NCBI RefSeq assembly: GCF_900110165.1
Contig: NZ_FOCQ01000003.1
Span: 1 to 64,000 of the forward strand
DNA: 64,000 nt
Reading direction: 5' to 3'
DNA from: Lihuaxuella thermophila
Lineage (GTDB): Bacteria > Bacillota > Bacilli > Thermoactinomycetales > Thermoactinomycetaceae
Positions 24,788 to 34,679 of this stretch are shown here, piece after piece (within the stretch, counting starts at the first letter, position 1; each line of letters begins with the position of its first letter). A program made the translations under genes and the position numbers. The notes beneath the pieces were generated by a model, which was not told the origin of the DNA, searched no databases, and saw only the letters and a program-made list of their open reading frames with translations.

Positions 24788-26401
24788 AGTCGTTTCTTCG
24801 GGGGTATTTTCCCCGGGATTGTTAAGTTTGAGCTTTCCCAAAAAGGGAGCCAGGACAGCTCCGAGAATGACAAAAATCAGCCCGGACAGAAAGACGATTT
24901 GCAAAGAATCCACCAGCGAAACCTTTAAGATCGGAACGATGGTCTGTTTCAACATGTCCGGCATCTTTTGCATCGCTTCCGGATTTAAGAGCGAAGAATA
25001 CAATCCCTGGGCATCCTTGTGTATCATGGAGGTCAGGCTATCAATCATCCCGCTTGCCTGCGGCGGTGCTTTTTGCAGGACAGGTTCCAGTTTTTCAGTC
25101 AGCAACTGCGATGATTGATGGTTCATGATCGCACCGAGAACCGTCATGCCAAATGTTCCGCCAATCTGACGGAAAAATTGACTGGATGAAGTGACAACAC
25201 CCAACTGCGATTTGGGAAATGTCTCCTGTAGGATGATGGTGAGCGTAGGCATCACAAGTCCCATTCCCAGACCAAGTACCATCATATAGCTTGTGGCCAC
25301 CCAACTCGAGGTGTCTACCCCCATGGTGGACAGAAGGCCAAACCCGACTGCCATCAAGAACATTCCCGCCAGGATTTGGACCCGGACCCCGATCTTGTAT
25401 AACAATCTTCCGCCTACAATGCTGGCGATGATCATGGTGATCATCATCGGAGTCATAATCGTGCCGGATTCGGTGGCACTTACTCCGACAACCCCTTGCA
25501 TAAACAGCGGAACAAACATGATGGAGCCAAACATTCCCACACTCATCAAAAATCCGATACCGTTGATCAACGTAAAGATTTTGTTTCTAAAAAGTTGGAG
25601 CGGCAGAATCGGCTCGCTGGTTCTCGTCTCGATCACGGCAAAGAGAATAAATGAGACAACGGAGACGGCAAACAGGGATAAAATTTGCCATGACCCCCAC
25701 TCGTAATCTTTACCTCCGAAGGTAAGAGCGAGAAGCAGGCTGACAATCCCCGCTGACATGGTAATCATGCCGCCAAAATCGATTTTGACGGGTCCCGCCG
25801 CCCGGTGCCCTTTTAAACCGATGGCAATTAAGATGGTGGCCAGGATTCCGACCGGCAAGTTGATATAAAAAACCCATCTCCAGTTCAGCGAATCGACGAT
25901 CCATCCGCCCACCTGCGGACCGATCACGGAAGAGAGACCGAAAACCGCCCCAAAAATCCCTTGCCATTTGGCCCGGTCTTTTCCGGAAAATAAATCGCCG
26001 ATGACGATCATCGCCATGGGCATCATAATTCCGCCGCCCACTCCCTGCAAGGCGCGGAACCAGACCAACTCGTGCATGGTCTGAGCCATTCCGCACAGCG
26101 CGGATCCGATGATAAAAATCCCCAGCCCGGCTACATATACATTTTTTCGTCCAAGCAGATCCGCCAACTTACCCGCGATGGGGACGATGGTGGTCGAGCT
26201 TAACATATAGGCGGTCGTCAACCAGGCCATCAGGCTCAATCCCCCCAATTCGCCGACAATCCGGGGCAAAGCGGTTCCGACGATGGTATTATCCAAGGCC
26301 GCAAACAACATGGCGATAATCAGGCCGGCAATCAGGATCCCCCTGTTTTCCTTGGCTTGTTGTTGCTCTTCCAGCTGTAACACAGCTTGATCTGTATTCA
26401 T
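24773..26401 (-). CDS. MFS multidrug exporter (DHA2/EmrB-QacA type, 14 TM)
   Basis: A 542-residue transporter of the 14-helix DHA2 family. DNTIVGTALPRIVGELGG is motif D1 in TM1, GKLADLLGRKNVYVAG is motif A, and WFRALQGVGGGIMMPMA the motif B/C region. It probably exports lipophilic drugs or dyes by proton antiport. The ATG at 26401 is favoured because GAGGAG lies 7 nt upstream. A strong promoter (26550-26578) and two direct repeats (26492-26522) in a 150-nt leader suggest regulated expression, but no TetR/MarR gene is adjacent. Confidence 0.9.
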   Translation of the reverse strand: MNTDQAVLQLEEQQQAKENRGILIAGLIIAMLFAALDNTIVGTALPRIVGELGGLSLMAWLTTAYMLSSTTIVPIAGKLADLLGRKNVYVAGLGIFIIGSALCGMAQTMHELVWFRALQGVGGGIMMPMAMIVIGDLFSGKDRAKWQGIFGAVFGLSSVIGPQVGGWIVDSLNWRWVFYINLPVGILATILIAIGLKGHRAAGPVKIDFGGMITMSAGIVSLLLALTFGGKDYEWGSWQILSLFAVSVVSFILFAVIETRTSEPILPLQLFRNKIFTLINGIGFLMSVGMFGSIMFVPLFMQGVVGVSATESGTIMTPMMITMIIASIVGGRLLYKIGVRVQILAGMFLMAVGFGLLSTMGVDTSSWVATSYMMVLGLGMGLVMPTLTIILQETFPKSQLGVVTSSSQFFRQIGGTFGMTVLGAIMNHQSSQLLTEKLEPVLQKAPPQASGMIDSLTSMIHKDAQGLYSSLLNPEAMQKMPDMLKQTIVPILKVSLVDSLQIVFLSGLIFVILGAVLAPFLGKLKLNNPGENTPEETTNPSL

Positions 26402-26491
26402 GTTCATCTCCTCATTTAATATATGGATGATACCGTTGAGCGAAATGTTGAAACAGCTAAGCTGTAATCAGCGATTTCGTCATTCCTTTCC

Positions 26492-26522
26492 AAGGATATT
26501 CAACCCTTCCAAAAGGATATTC
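26492..26522. repeat. Pair of direct repeats in the MFS gene leader (possible operator)
   Basis: AAGGATATTC occurs at 26492-26501 and at 26513-26522, 21 bp apart, i.e. two helical turns. They lie between the promoter at 26550-26578 and the MFS start, a place suited to repressor binding. Confidence 0.4.
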
Positions 26523-26549
26523 CATACAACTTAAATTTAACATAATTAA

Positions 26550-26578
26550 ATATTAATCATATGAAATATTACTGTCAA
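26550..26578 (-). promoter_or_regulatory. Consensus SigA promoter of the MFS exporter gene
   Basis: -35 TTGACA (26578-26573), 17-bp spacer, -10 TAATAT (26555-26550). This is one of the best promoter matches in the window, about 150 nt upstream of the start. Confidence 0.8.
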
Positions 26579-26792
26579 CTGAACATGTATGAAAGATGAT
26601 TTCGACGCGAAGCCGCGGGCCGGGCCACTTTTTCCGGCACGGGCATCGGGTGTAGAAAGATTTATCTCCTCTTCCTTTGCCTTCTTGATTAACCTGTTAT
26701 CAAAGCACTTTTTGCCAAAATTGAGGGACGGCCATCGAACTTGCCGCTTTGGCAGTAACATCCGCAAACTTGCTTTTCCATCAACCACCAGT
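26579..26792. other. Gap without a supported gene between the MFS promoter and the IclR terminator
   Basis: Frames of about 80 codons exist on both strands but have no ribosome binding site, overlap the promoter and terminator, and show no family resemblance. I see nothing else in it. Confidence 0.5.
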
Positions 26793-26842
26793 CAAAATAA
26801 CAACAGCCCCCTGTGCATATATAGCAACTAAGGGCTGTTGTT
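26793..26842 (-). terminator. Rho-independent terminator of the IclR gene
   Basis: Minus-strand arms AACAACAGCCC and GGGCTGTTGTT (11 bp, perfect) around a loop of about 22 nt, followed by ATTTTG. It lies next to the stop at 26846. Confidence 0.75.
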
Positions 26843-26845
26843 CAT

Positions 26846-27595
26846 TTATTCTCTCACCATTTTCCCCATCTCTTCAGCGGCTTGGATCAACCTTGGCACG
26901 AACTGGATCATTTTTTTTACGTTCATCCGCGACACCGGGCCCGATACCGCCAATGCGGCGATCAGGCGGCCGGCCCTGCTGAAAATGGGCACGGACACGG
27001 CCGCTGTTCCGGCTTCCCGCTCTTCCACGCTGATGGCATAACCATCTTCCCGGATCTGTTTCAACTGTGAGACATAAACGTCCCGGTCAATGCCGCCGGG
27101 CCACATGGGATCGGAGAGTACCTGCTCCAGCAGTTCTTTATCAGCATAAGCCATCAGCACTTTGCTGGAGGCTCCCACGGACAGGGGCATACGGGCTCCT
27201 ACCGGGGCCACGCGCCGGATCGCCTGTCTGCTTTCCACCGCCTGGATGCGGATCCGTTCCCGTCCGTCGCGAATATACAAGCTGACCGTTTCATCCAGGT
27301 CATCCCGTAAGCGCTCCATCTCCGGCAGGAATAAAACCGCCGGGTCATCCGAATGGTCGAGATTGGCCGAAAGCTCCCAGATGCGGAACCCCAGCTGGTA
27401 CTTCTCCGTCTGCGGATCCCGCTTCACAAAGCCTTTTGCTTCCAAGGTTCCAAGCAAGCGGAAAACAGTGCTTTTATTCAATTTCGTCCGTTCCGCAATT
27501 TCCATCATTCCCAGTTGGGATTCGTCTACAAAACACAGCAAGATATCCAATGCACGTTCGACAGACCGAACGGTTGTTTTGCTCTGTTCACTCAC
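26846..27595 (-). CDS. IclR-family transcriptional regulator
   Basis: A 249-residue regulator: an N-terminal winged helix-turn-helix (SVERALDILLCFVDESQLGMMEIAERTKLNKSTVFRLLGTLEAKGFV) and the C-terminal IclR effector domain (GARMPLSVGASSKVLMAY, then YAISVEEREAGTAAVSVPIF). The GTG start follows GGAGGG. It is divergent from acnA with about 250 bp between them, so it may act on that region. The ligand is unknown; IclR members usually sense small acids or acyl compounds. Confidence 0.88.
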   Translation of the reverse strand: MSEQSKTTVRSVERALDILLCFVDESQLGMMEIAERTKLNKSTVFRLLGTLEAKGFVKRDPQTEKYQLGFRIWELSANLDHSDDPAVLFLPEMERLRDDLDETVSLYIRDGRERIRIQAVESRQAIRRVAPVGARMPLSVGASSKVLMAYADKELLEQVLSDPMWPGGIDRDVYVSQLKQIREDGYAISVEEREAGTAAVSVPIFSRAGRLIAALAVSGPVSRMNVKKMIQFVPRLIQAAEEMGKMVRE

Positions 27596-27736
27596 GGTGA
27601 TGCCCTCCGTGTTTCACTCTTTGAAACCTGTTTTCAATCATTATACTCTGCCTCTCGCAAATATTAAAGAAAAACGAAGGAAAAAAAGATGGAAGTTCTT
27701 TCTACTCATTTGGACGATTTTTATAGGTTGAAGGGG

Positions 27737-27765
27737 TATACAACTTTTTCAATCCATTGTATAAT
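27737..27765 (+). promoter_or_regulatory. Candidate aconitase promoter
   Basis: -35-like TATACA (27737-27742), 17-bp spacer, -10 TATAAT (27760-27765). Just downstream is a GAAAC-CTT-GTTTC inverted repeat that could be an operator. No clear CcpC or CodY box was recognised. Confidence 0.5.
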
Positions 27766-27846
27766 GGTTACGAAAAAAGAAACCTTGTTTCGTCAGATGA
27801 AACTAATACTGAAAGGATCCATCCCCTTTAAAAGGAGGTACCCGGA

Positions 27847-30570
27847 ATGGCTAACGATTTGTATAACGTTCGCTCCAAACTGTCCGTCGGCGGCAAAGAG
27901 TATGTCTACTATCGCCTGAACGGCTTGGAAGAACAAGGGATCGGCCCCGTTTCCAAACTTCCGTTCTCAATCAAAGTATTGTTGGAAGCGGCCGTACGTC
28001 AATACGACGGCAAATCCGTAACAAAGGAACATATTGAACAGCTGGCCCGCTGGGCAGAAAAACGTTCCGACAAAGAGATCGCTTTCAAACCCGCCCGCAT
28101 CGTTTTGCAAGACTTCACCGGCGTGCCGGCTGTCGTGGACCTGGCTGCTCTCCGCTCCGCCATGGCCCGAGTCGGCGGGAATCCGGAACGCATTAACCCG
28201 CTCATTCCCGTGGATCTCGTCATCGACCATTCGGTGATGGTGGACCGGGCAGGTACGCAAGATGCGTTGGAATATAATATGAACCTCGAATTTGAGCGCA
28301 ATGAAGAGCGTTACCGGCTGCTCCGCTGGGCTGCCGAATCGCTCGACAACTTCCGGGCTGTTCCGCCCGCAACCGGAATCGTTCATCAGGTCAACCTCGA
28401 ATACCTGGCGAGCGTTGCCGTCACCCGCCAAGTAGACGGGGAAACCGTTGTCTTCCCTGACTCCCTCGTCGGGACCGACTCTCACACCACCATGATCAAC
28501 GGATTGGGTGTAGTGGGCTGGGGTGTCGGAGGCATTGAGGCAGAAGCTTGTATGCTGGGTCAGCCGCTCTATTTCGTCACACCTGAAGTGATCGGCTTCA
28601 AGTTGACCGGTAAACTGGCTGAAGGCGCAACCGCGACCGACCTGGCACTCACGATTACCGAAGTGCTCCGTAAAAAAGGAGTCGTTGGCAAGTTTGTCGA
28701 ATTCTACGGCCCGGGTCTGAGCAACCTCAGTCTGGCTGACCGCGCCACGGTTGCCAACATGGCTCCTGAATACGGCGCTACAGTCGGTTTCTTCCCTGTC
28801 GATGAAGAATCGCTCAACTACCTGCGCAACACCGGCCGTGACGAAAGCCTGGTTCAACTGGTCAAAGAATACTACATCGCCCAAGGGTTGTTCCGCACGG
28901 ATGATACTCCGGATCCGGTGTTCAGCGACACCATTGAACTCGACCTCGGCGATGTCGTACCGAGCTTGTCCGGTCCGAAGCGTCCGCAAGACCGCATCGA
29001 GCTGACCAAGATGAAAGAAGCCTGGAATGAAACCCTGCGCAAACCGATTGAGGAGCGCGGATTCGGGCTCTCTGAGGAAGAGATCAAGAAAACGGTCAAA
29101 GTGGAACGGGCAGACGGTACATCCTACGAACTGAAAACCGGCTCCGTTGTCATCGCGGCGATCACCAGCTGTACCAACACCTCCAACCCGAGCGTGATGG
29201 TAGGTGCGGGCCTGTTGGCGAAAAAAGCCATCGAAAAAGGACTCTCTGTACCTCCTTATGTCAAAAGCAGCTTAACTCCGGGTTCCAAAGTCGTAACCGA
29301 TTACCTGACACAAGCCAACCTGATCGAGCCGCTGGCCAAACTGGGCTTCACCGTCGCCGGTTACGGTTGTGCGACCTGTATCGGAAACAGCGGACCCCTG
29401 CCTGAGGATGTAAGCAAGGCGATTGAGGAAAACGACCTCACCGTCGCTTCCGTACTCTCCGGGAACCGGAACTTTGAAGGCCGGATCCATCCGCTCGTCA
29501 AAGCCAACTATCTGGCTTCTCCGCCGCTGGTTGTGGCTTACGCACTGGCCGGAACCGTCGACATCGACTTTGAAAAAGATCCGATCGGCTATGGCAAAGA
29601 TCATCAACCTGTGTACCTGAGAGATATCTGGCCGAGCTCCAAAGAGATCAGCGATGTCATGAAAGAAGCGATCAGCGCTGAACAATTCCGCAAACAATAT
29701 GCACGCGTCTTCGATGCAAACGAACGCTGGAACCAACTGCCGACTCCGAAAGGCGTTCTTTACGAGTGGGATGAAAAATCCACCTATATCCAAGAGCCGC
29801 CGTTCTTCGTCGATATGGCCGCAGATGTGGAAGAAATCAAACCGATCCAGGGAGCGAACATCCTGGCTCTCCTGGGAGACTCCGTCACCACCGACCACAT
29901 CTCTCCCGCGGGCAGCATCGCTCCCAACAGCCCCGCCGGCCAATATCTGCAAGAGCAAGGCGTGGCAGTGAAAGACTTCAATTCTTACGGTTCCCGCCGC
30001 GGTAACGACCGTGTCATGACCCGCGGAACCTTTGCCAACATTCGCATCCGCAACCAAATGGTACCCGGTTCGGAAGGCGGCGTAACCGAACACGTACCGT
30101 CCGGCCAAGTCATGTCCATCTACGATGCGGCCATGGAATATAAAAAGTCCGGCACTCCGCTCGTCGTGCTTGCCGGTAAAGAATACGGAACCGGAAGCTC
30201 CCGTGACTGGGCAGCCAAAGGAACCAATCTGCTCGGCATCAAAGCAGTCATTGCGGAAAGCTTCGAACGCATTCACCGCAGCAATCTGGTCGGCATGGGG
30301 GTTCTCCCGTTGCAATTCAAGAACGGAGACAGCTGGAAATCACTCGGCTTAACCGGTAAGGAAACCATCGACATCCTCGGTTTGAACGATGAGATCCAGC
30401 CCGGCCAAACCTTGAAAGTACGCGCCACCAAACCGGACAACACCGTCATCGAATTTGACGTCACCGTCCGACTGGACAGCGTTGTGGATATCGAGTACTA
30501 CCGCAACGGCGGAATTCTGCAAACGGTTTTGCGCCAAATCCTGAACGACAAAGAAGAAGTGACCGCGTAA
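27847..30570 (+). CDS. acnA: Aconitate hydratase A
   Basis: A 907-residue aconitase of the AcnA/IRP1 type (Bacillus citB). The three [4Fe-4S] ligands are in [11 protein letters not shown] and [13 protein letters not shown], and the C-terminal swivel domain ends with [12 protein letters not shown], which contains the substrate-binding arginine. It interconverts citrate and isocitrate in the TCA cycle in the cytoplasm and may also bind RNA when the cluster is lost, as CitB does. AAAGGAGGT lies 9 nt before the ATG. A small VOC gene follows 3 bp after the stop. Confidence 0.97.
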   Translation: MANDLYNVRSKLSVGGKEYVYYRLNGLEEQGIGPVSKLPFSIKVLLEAAVRQYDGKSVTKEHIEQLARWAEKRSDKEIAFKPARIVLQDFTGVPAVVDLAALRSAMARVGGNPERINPLIPVDLVIDHSVMVDRAGTQDALEYNMNLEFERNEERYRLLRWAAESLDNFRAVPPATGIVHQVNLEYLASVAVTRQVDGETVVFPDSLVGTDSHTTMINGLGVVGWGVGGIEAEACMLGQPLYFVTPEVIGFKLTGKLAEGATATDLALTITEVLRKKGVVGKFVEFYGPGLSNLSLADRATVANMAPEYGATVGFFPVDEESLNYLRNTGRDESLVQLVKEYYIAQGLFRTDDTPDPVFSDTIELDLGDVVPSLSGPKRPQDRIELTKMKEAWNETLRKPIEERGFGLSEEEIKKTVKVERADGTSYELKTGSVVIAAITSCTNTSNPSVMVGAGLLAKKAIEKGLSVPPYVKSSLTPGSKVVTDYLTQANLIEPLAKLGFTVAGYGCATCIGNSGPLPEDVSKAIEENDLTVASVLSGNRNFEGRIHPLVKANYLASPPLVVAYALAGTVDIDFEKDPIGYGKDHQPVYLRDIWPSSKEISDVMKEAISAEQFRKQYARVFDANERWNQLPTPKGVLYEWDEKSTYIQEPPFFVDMAADVEEIKPIQGANILALLGDSVTTDHISPAGSIAPNSPAGQYLQEQGVAVKDFNSYGSRRGNDRVMTRGTFANIRIRNQMVPGSEGGVTEHVPSGQVMSIYDAAMEYKKSGTPLVVLAGKEYGTGSSRDWAAKGTNLLGIKAVIAESFERIHRSNLVGMGVLPLQFKNGDSWKSLGLTGKETIDILGLNDEIQPGQTLKVRATKPDNTVIEFDVTVRLDSVVDIEYYRNGGILQTVLRQILNDKEEVTA

Positions 30571-30573
30571 CGC

Positions 30574-30945
30574 ATGAAAATCCTGGATTTGCACCATGCC
30601 CAGATCACCGTTCCCAAAGGGATGGAAAAGCAAGCCCGCCGCTTCTACTGCGGAGTGCTCGGCCTTCCTGAAATCGAGAAACCCGCCTCCTTGCAGGGGC
30701 GGGGCGGTTTCTGGCTCCGGGCCGGCGAAAAGGAAGTCCATGTAGGTACCGAGGACGGGGTGGACCGATCCAAAACCAAAGCCCATCTGGCTTACCTCGT
30801 CGATGATCTCTCCGCCTGGAGAAAGTGCCTCCAGGAGAACGGAGTACAAGTGCTGGAATCCGTACCCATCCCGGGATATGAACGTCTGGAGTTCCGCGAT
30901 CCGTTTGGAAACCGGGTAGAATTGATACAACAGACCAAACCGTAA
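30574..30945 (+). CDS. VOC family protein coupled to aconitase
   Basis: A 123-residue VOC/glyoxalase-fold protein. His8 (LHHAQIT), His in EVHVG, His in AHLAYLV and Glu in RVELI occupy possible metal positions; the second ligand is His, not Glu as in glyoxalase I. The ATG is only 3 bp after the aconitase stop and has no separate ribosome binding site beyond AAGAAGTGA inside acnA, so it is translated by coupling. The substrate is unknown; the link to the TCA cycle is inferred from position only. Confidence 0.8.
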   Translation: MKILDLHHAQITVPKGMEKQARRFYCGVLGLPEIEKPASLQGRGGFWLRAGEKEVHVGTEDGVDRSKTKAHLAYLVDDLSAWRKCLQENGVQVLESVPIPGYERLEFRDPFGNRVELIQQTKP

Positions 30946-30976
30946 ACAGCAGTGTCTTCGGGCACTGCTGTTTTTT
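30945..30976 (+). terminator. Terminator of the acnA-VOC operon with UUCG tetraloop
   Basis: Stem AACAGCAGTGTC / GGCACTGCTGTT closed by a TTCG loop (the stable C-UUCG-G type) and followed by TTTT. It overlaps the VOC stop codon by one base. Confidence 0.92.
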
Positions 30977-31094
30977 ACGATCCCAACCGGCTTATCAGCC
31001 AAGCCGAACAGCCTGCACAGAAATCGGCGAGAGTTAAAAAATGAGTTGATGTTCCAATGGAGAAATTATACGATGATCGTTGAGGTGATGAGAT

Positions 31095-31766
31095 TTGGAC
31101 GTTTCTTCCTTTTTCAGGTATCCGTTGGAACAGATTCCTTATGTTTTGCTCGCTCTGTCTCTTGCCTTTGCCGTCCATGAATTTGCTCACGCTTATACAG
31201 CCTATCGTTTCGGGGATCCCACGGCCGCCAACCAGGGGAGGCTTACTTTAAATCCGCTTGTTCATTTGGACCTGGTGGGGACCATTATGATCTTTTTGGC
31301 CGGATTCGGCTGGGCCAGACCGGTTCCCGTCAACCGTTTCTATTTTAAGAATCCCCGGGTGGCAGGACCGCTGGTATCCGTAGCAGGTCCGGTAAGCAAC
31401 CTGATGCTGGCGTTTATTTTCACCTTTTTCCTGTATCTTTTGACCGGCCTGGGATGGATGGATACGCTGTCCGAGCGGATTGCCTTGATGATCAACCAAA
31501 TCTTTTTGCATATCATTCATTTAAATGTCGTCCTGTTCATTTTTAACCTGTTGCCGTTTCCTCCGCTGGATGGATATCGGATTATAGAAGATCTGGTTCC
31601 CAACGATACGAGAGCAAAAATGGTCCAATATGAACAATACGGGATTTTCCTTTTCCTCATCCTGGCGATCACTCCGCTGGGGGAATATGTATTCGGGCCT
31701 ATATTCAACACCGCTGTGCCGTTTATCACGGATCTGATGCATGTGGTTCTCTCACCGTTATTGTAA
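31095..31766 (+). CDS. Site-2 protease-like M50 family membrane metalloprotease
   Basis: A 223-residue polytopic membrane protein. HEFAH at 28-32 supplies two zinc histidines and the catalytic glutamate, and NLLPFPPLDGY near 155-165 supplies the zinc aspartate (LDG). This is the short M50B/rhomboid-like S2P group (B. subtilis YwhC type) without PDZ domains. It may cleave membrane-spanning regulators; the substrate is unknown. The TTG start at 31095 follows GAGGTGATG. Confidence 0.87.
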   Translation: MDVSSFFRYPLEQIPYVLLALSLAFAVHEFAHAYTAYRFGDPTAANQGRLTLNPLVHLDLVGTIMIFLAGFGWARPVPVNRFYFKNPRVAGPLVSVAGPVSNLMLAFIFTFFLYLLTGLGWMDTLSERIALMINQIFLHIIHLNVVLFIFNLLPFPPLDGYRIIEDLVPNDTRAKMVQYEQYGIFLFLILAITPLGEYVFGPIFNTAVPFITDLMHVVLSPLL

Positions 31767-31770
31767 AGGA

Positions 31771-31806
31771 AGAAAAACAAAACCCTTGAACACGGAGTTT
31801 CAAGGG
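31771..31806 (-). terminator. Rho-independent terminator of the GH-like gene
   Basis: Minus-strand hairpin CCCTTGAA-loop-TTCAAGGG followed by TTTTGTTTTT, in the gap between two convergent genes. Confidence 0.8.
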
Positions 31807-31824
31807 GTACACGTTTCCCGCAAG

Positions 31825-33408
31825 TTATTTGCTTTTCAGCGTGATGCTGTTGCTGACCGCGCTCTCATTGTGGAGCCGGTCCACAGCGGTTACCACATAC
31901 GTATATTCCTGGCCCGGTCTGGCTGTCTGATCGAGAAATGATTGTCTCAATCCCGTCTTTCTGACCGTTGCCAGCATGTGCGTTGCATCCTCGATGTTTT
32001 GCACCTGATGCCCATCAAAGCGGTAAACGACAAAATAGGCTGAATCGTTCAAAGGATGATCCCGCCAGATGACTTCAACCCCTTCGCTGGTCCAGTCTGC
32101 GGCTTTCAGCTTTGGTTTTTTCGGAGGTTCATCGTCCAGCCAGGGCATGGCCGGGACCAGCGCGGGAACCTTGTAAATCTCCTGCGTCAGACGGTCTTTA
32201 ATCCCCAACGGATTTCTCCTTAAATCTTTGAAGCTGAAAAAGATGCTGCCTTTGATTTCTGCAAAAAGCAGGTTATGTTTCAGCTGGTTCGGAAGCTCTT
32301 CCGGGTTCTGCCAGGCCGGAGGATTGCTGATGCCCACCTTGTAGGCGGCTTGTCCGATATAAAGGTGAGTGTTTCGCCCCCTGACTTCACGGGACCACCA
32401 ATCGGTCAGTTTTTCATAAGCGGCTGGAGGATAGCCAAAATTCCAGTAAATTTGCGGAGTCACATAATCGATCCAGCCCTGTCTGATCCAGGTGCGTGTA
32501 TCGGCATAGACCGCGTCATAGCTTTGCAGACCGGCCGTATCCGAACCCGTCGGGTCAGTCGACTTGTTTCGCCAGATGCCGAACGGGGAAATGCCGAACT
32601 TGACATAAGGTTTTTCCTGTTTGATGGCTTCAGACAATTCCCGGATCAACGTATTGACATTGTGGCGGCGCCAATCCGCTTTTTGCGGGAACTGAGCCGC
32701 CCCGTATTTTTGATAAGCCGCCTCATCGGGAAAATCCTGCCCGCTCACGGGGTACGGGTAAAAGTAATCATCAAAGTGGACAGCGTCAATATCATAGTTT
32801 TTTACTGCTTCCATAATGCTCTCGATGATATGGTCTTTCGCTTCCGGAATGCCCGGATTGTAGTAGAGCCTTCCCCCATAGGAGATAACCCAGTCCGGAT
32901 GGAGTCGGGCCGGATGGTTGGGAACCAGATTTTCGATCTTGGTATCCATGCTCACCCGGTAAGGGTTGAACCAGGCATGAAACTCCAGATTTCTTTTATG
33001 CGCTTCTCTGATCATAAACGCCAGCGGGTCATAACCGGGATCCTGCCCCTGAACCCCCGTCAAATATTTGGACCACGGATTGATTCGCGAAGGGTAAAAT
33101 GCATCTGCCGTCGGCCGGACCTGAACGACAACCGCATTCATCCCCATCGCTTTGGATTCGTCCAGGATCCGGATAAACTCCTGCTGTTGCTGCTCTTTTG
33201 GAAGTCCGGTTCTGGAGGGCCAGTCAATATTGACGACGGTGGCGATCCAGACCGCCCGCAACTGTCTTTTAGGAGAAACGTAGGTTTCCATCTCTTTTGC
33301 CGCACCATCCTCAGCATGAAGAATTCCCGGTAGTACCAACACGAGACTACAAACAAGTGCCAGCAAGGAGACACACAGCTTTTGCCGGTGAACATTTACT
33401 CCATTCAA
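31825..33408 (-). CDS. Secreted GHL10 (DUF187) glycosyl-hydrolase-like protein with C-terminal FnIII-type domain
   Basis: A 527-residue exported protein. Residues 1-31 are a signal peptide (VSLLALVCSLVLVLPGILHA). Residues 45-380 are the PF02638 TIM-barrel domain seen in B. subtilis YngK (RAVWIATVVNIDWPS, DAVHFDDYFYPYP, VKFGISPFGIWRN, YVTPQIYWNFG); DD in HFDDYF and the Asp/Glu around it are likely catalytic. The last 100 residues form a fibronectin-type-III-like domain. It probably acts on cell-wall or extracellular polysaccharide. The TTG start at 33408 lies behind GGGAGGAG. Confidence 0.85.
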   Translation of the reverse strand: MNGVNVHRQKLCVSLLALVCSLVLVLPGILHAEDGAAKEMETYVSPKRQLRAVWIATVVNIDWPSRTGLPKEQQQQEFIRILDESKAMGMNAVVVQVRPTADAFYPSRINPWSKYLTGVQGQDPGYDPLAFMIREAHKRNLEFHAWFNPYRVSMDTKIENLVPNHPARLHPDWVISYGGRLYYNPGIPEAKDHIIESIMEAVKNYDIDAVHFDDYFYPYPVSGQDFPDEAAYQKYGAAQFPQKADWRRHNVNTLIRELSEAIKQEKPYVKFGISPFGIWRNKSTDPTGSDTAGLQSYDAVYADTRTWIRQGWIDYVTPQIYWNFGYPPAAYEKLTDWWSREVRGRNTHLYIGQAAYKVGISNPPAWQNPEELPNQLKHNLLFAEIKGSIFFSFKDLRRNPLGIKDRLTQEIYKVPALVPAMPWLDDEPPKKPKLKAADWTSEGVEVIWRDHPLNDSAYFVVYRFDGHQVQNIEDATHMLATVRKTGLRQSFLDQTARPGQEYTYVVTAVDRLHNESAVSNSITLKSK

Positions 33409-33536
33409 TGGATCTCCTCCCGCTTTTATACTGAATATTTATATAATTATATTATATCAGAACAAGCAGGGGAGATTGATACCAATCGGGCGGAGTTAAG
33501 TACGTTTACACAGAGGAATCCAGAGGGGATAACAGA

Positions 33537-33574
33537 AAATGACTTGAGTCCGCTGCTTGGAACCCAAGTCATTT
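33537..33574 (-). terminator. Terminator-like hairpin after the DedA gene
   Basis: Minus-strand arms AAATGACTTGGGTTCC and GGACTCAAGTCATTT with one bulge; followed by TCTG, so the T tract is poor. It lies 25 nt after the stop at 33600. Confidence 0.65.
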
Positions 33575-33599
33575 CGGTATGGATGGCTTTTCAATGTTT

Positions 33600-34214
33600 T
33601 TAAGCTTTGTACGAACGAGGACGCCGCACATACCAGATAACGGCCAGAATAAACAGTATACCGATCACCACTACGACGACATTCTCGTAGATACTCATAT
33701 ACTCCAGCACCTTCGACCATGATGCGCCAAGGGCGGCTCCCACATTGACCAGGATCAGGTTCCAAATCAGCGATCCCACTGTGGTAAAAGTCAAAAACAA
33801 GAGGAAATTCATTTTCGCCATGCCGGCAGGAATCGAGATTAAACTGCGCAAGATGGGCACCATCCGGCAAAAAAATACCGTCCAGATTCCGTATTGGTGA
33901 AACCAGTTGTTCGCTCTGTGAATATCTTCTTTTTTCGTTCTCAGCATATGTCCAAAGCGGTCAATGATCCGTTCCAGACGTTCCACGTCCAGCATGTTAC
34001 CGATAAAGTAAAGAATGATTGCCCCTGCAACAGACCCTAACGTCGCGGCAATTACCACACCCGTAATGGTCAAATCAGATTTTGTCGTCATAAAACCGCC
34101 GAAAGACAAAACGATCTCCGACGGGATCGGCGGAAACAAATTTTCGAGTGCAATCATGAGAAAAATTCCCCAATACCCAAACTGTTCCATAAAATCTGTA
34201 ATCCAGTTTTGCAA
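33600..34214 (-). CDS. DedA family membrane protein
   Basis: A 204-residue DedA/VTT protein with several membrane segments. ENLFPPIPSEIVLSFGG and FFCRMVPILRSLISIPAGMAKM are the two conserved family motifs. Members such as UptA/PopT recycle undecaprenyl phosphate or aminophospholipids across the membrane; the cargo here is not known. The TTG at 34214 is preferred because GGAGGT sits 8 nt upstream; an ATG at 34229 lies within the ribosome binding site. Confidence 0.88.
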   Translation of the reverse strand: MQNWITDFMEQFGYWGIFLMIALENLFPPIPSEIVLSFGGFMTTKSDLTITGVVIAATLGSVAGAIILYFIGNMLDVERLERIIDRFGHMLRTKKEDIHRANNWFHQYGIWTVFFCRMVPILRSLISIPAGMAKMNFLLFLTFTTVGSLIWNLILVNVGAALGASWSKVLEYMSIYENVVVVVIGILFILAVIWYVRRPRSYKA

Positions 34215-34629
34215 TGATATAACCTCCATCTCTTTATGTAATAGAAAGGATAGAAGACGAAGAGTCTATTGTGAGTGTACATCAAACGAAACGTTTCAGC
34301 GAACCGGAACTCAACATATTTTCAAGGTTTGTCACATTTTTTAGCTGTGACCTCACAACCGGAAATGGACGTTGAAACGGCTCCGTAACGTTTCTGATCT
34401 TTGTTTGGCTATTTGCGATCTTTGATCACCTTCAGTTTCAGCACCTGTGCTTTCTTGAATCAGTCGTTTCCGGAAAACCTTTGACCATTCTACCAAATCT
34501 ATTGATCGAAGAAAACTGTCTACTATGTATGCTCCACCTGTCCCGAACTTTCAACTTGATCAACGAGGGTCTTTCAGGGGGTGCAATCTTTTTACGGAAG
34601 AGGCTTTAAATGAGCTGCTCTGCCTTACG
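34215..34629. other. Gap without a supported gene upstream of dedA
   Basis: About 415 bp that hold the dedA leader on the minus strand. Scattered reading frames have no ribosome binding sites or family signature. A plus-strand stretch at about 34280-34370 reads like a broken coding remnant, but I could not identify it. Confidence 0.4.
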
Positions 34630-34674
34630 AAAAGCGCCACACCGAAGGTGGACGATTCCTCCTTGCGGTGTGGC
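34630..34674 (-). terminator. Terminator of the lysoplasmalogenase gene
   Basis: Minus-strand arms GCCACACCG and CGGTGTGGC around a 21-nt loop, then GCTTTTC. It abuts the stop at 34680. Confidence 0.6.
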
Positions 34675-34679
34675 TCTCT

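Noticed and set aside
26546-26788. 80-codon frames on both strands between the MFS promoter and the IclR terminator
   Set aside because: They overlap a consensus promoter and a terminator, lack ribosome binding sites and look like no protein family.
34280-34370. Possible transposase remnant upstream of dedA
   Set aside because: It reads like a short coding stretch but I found no transposase motif, inverted repeat or target duplication.
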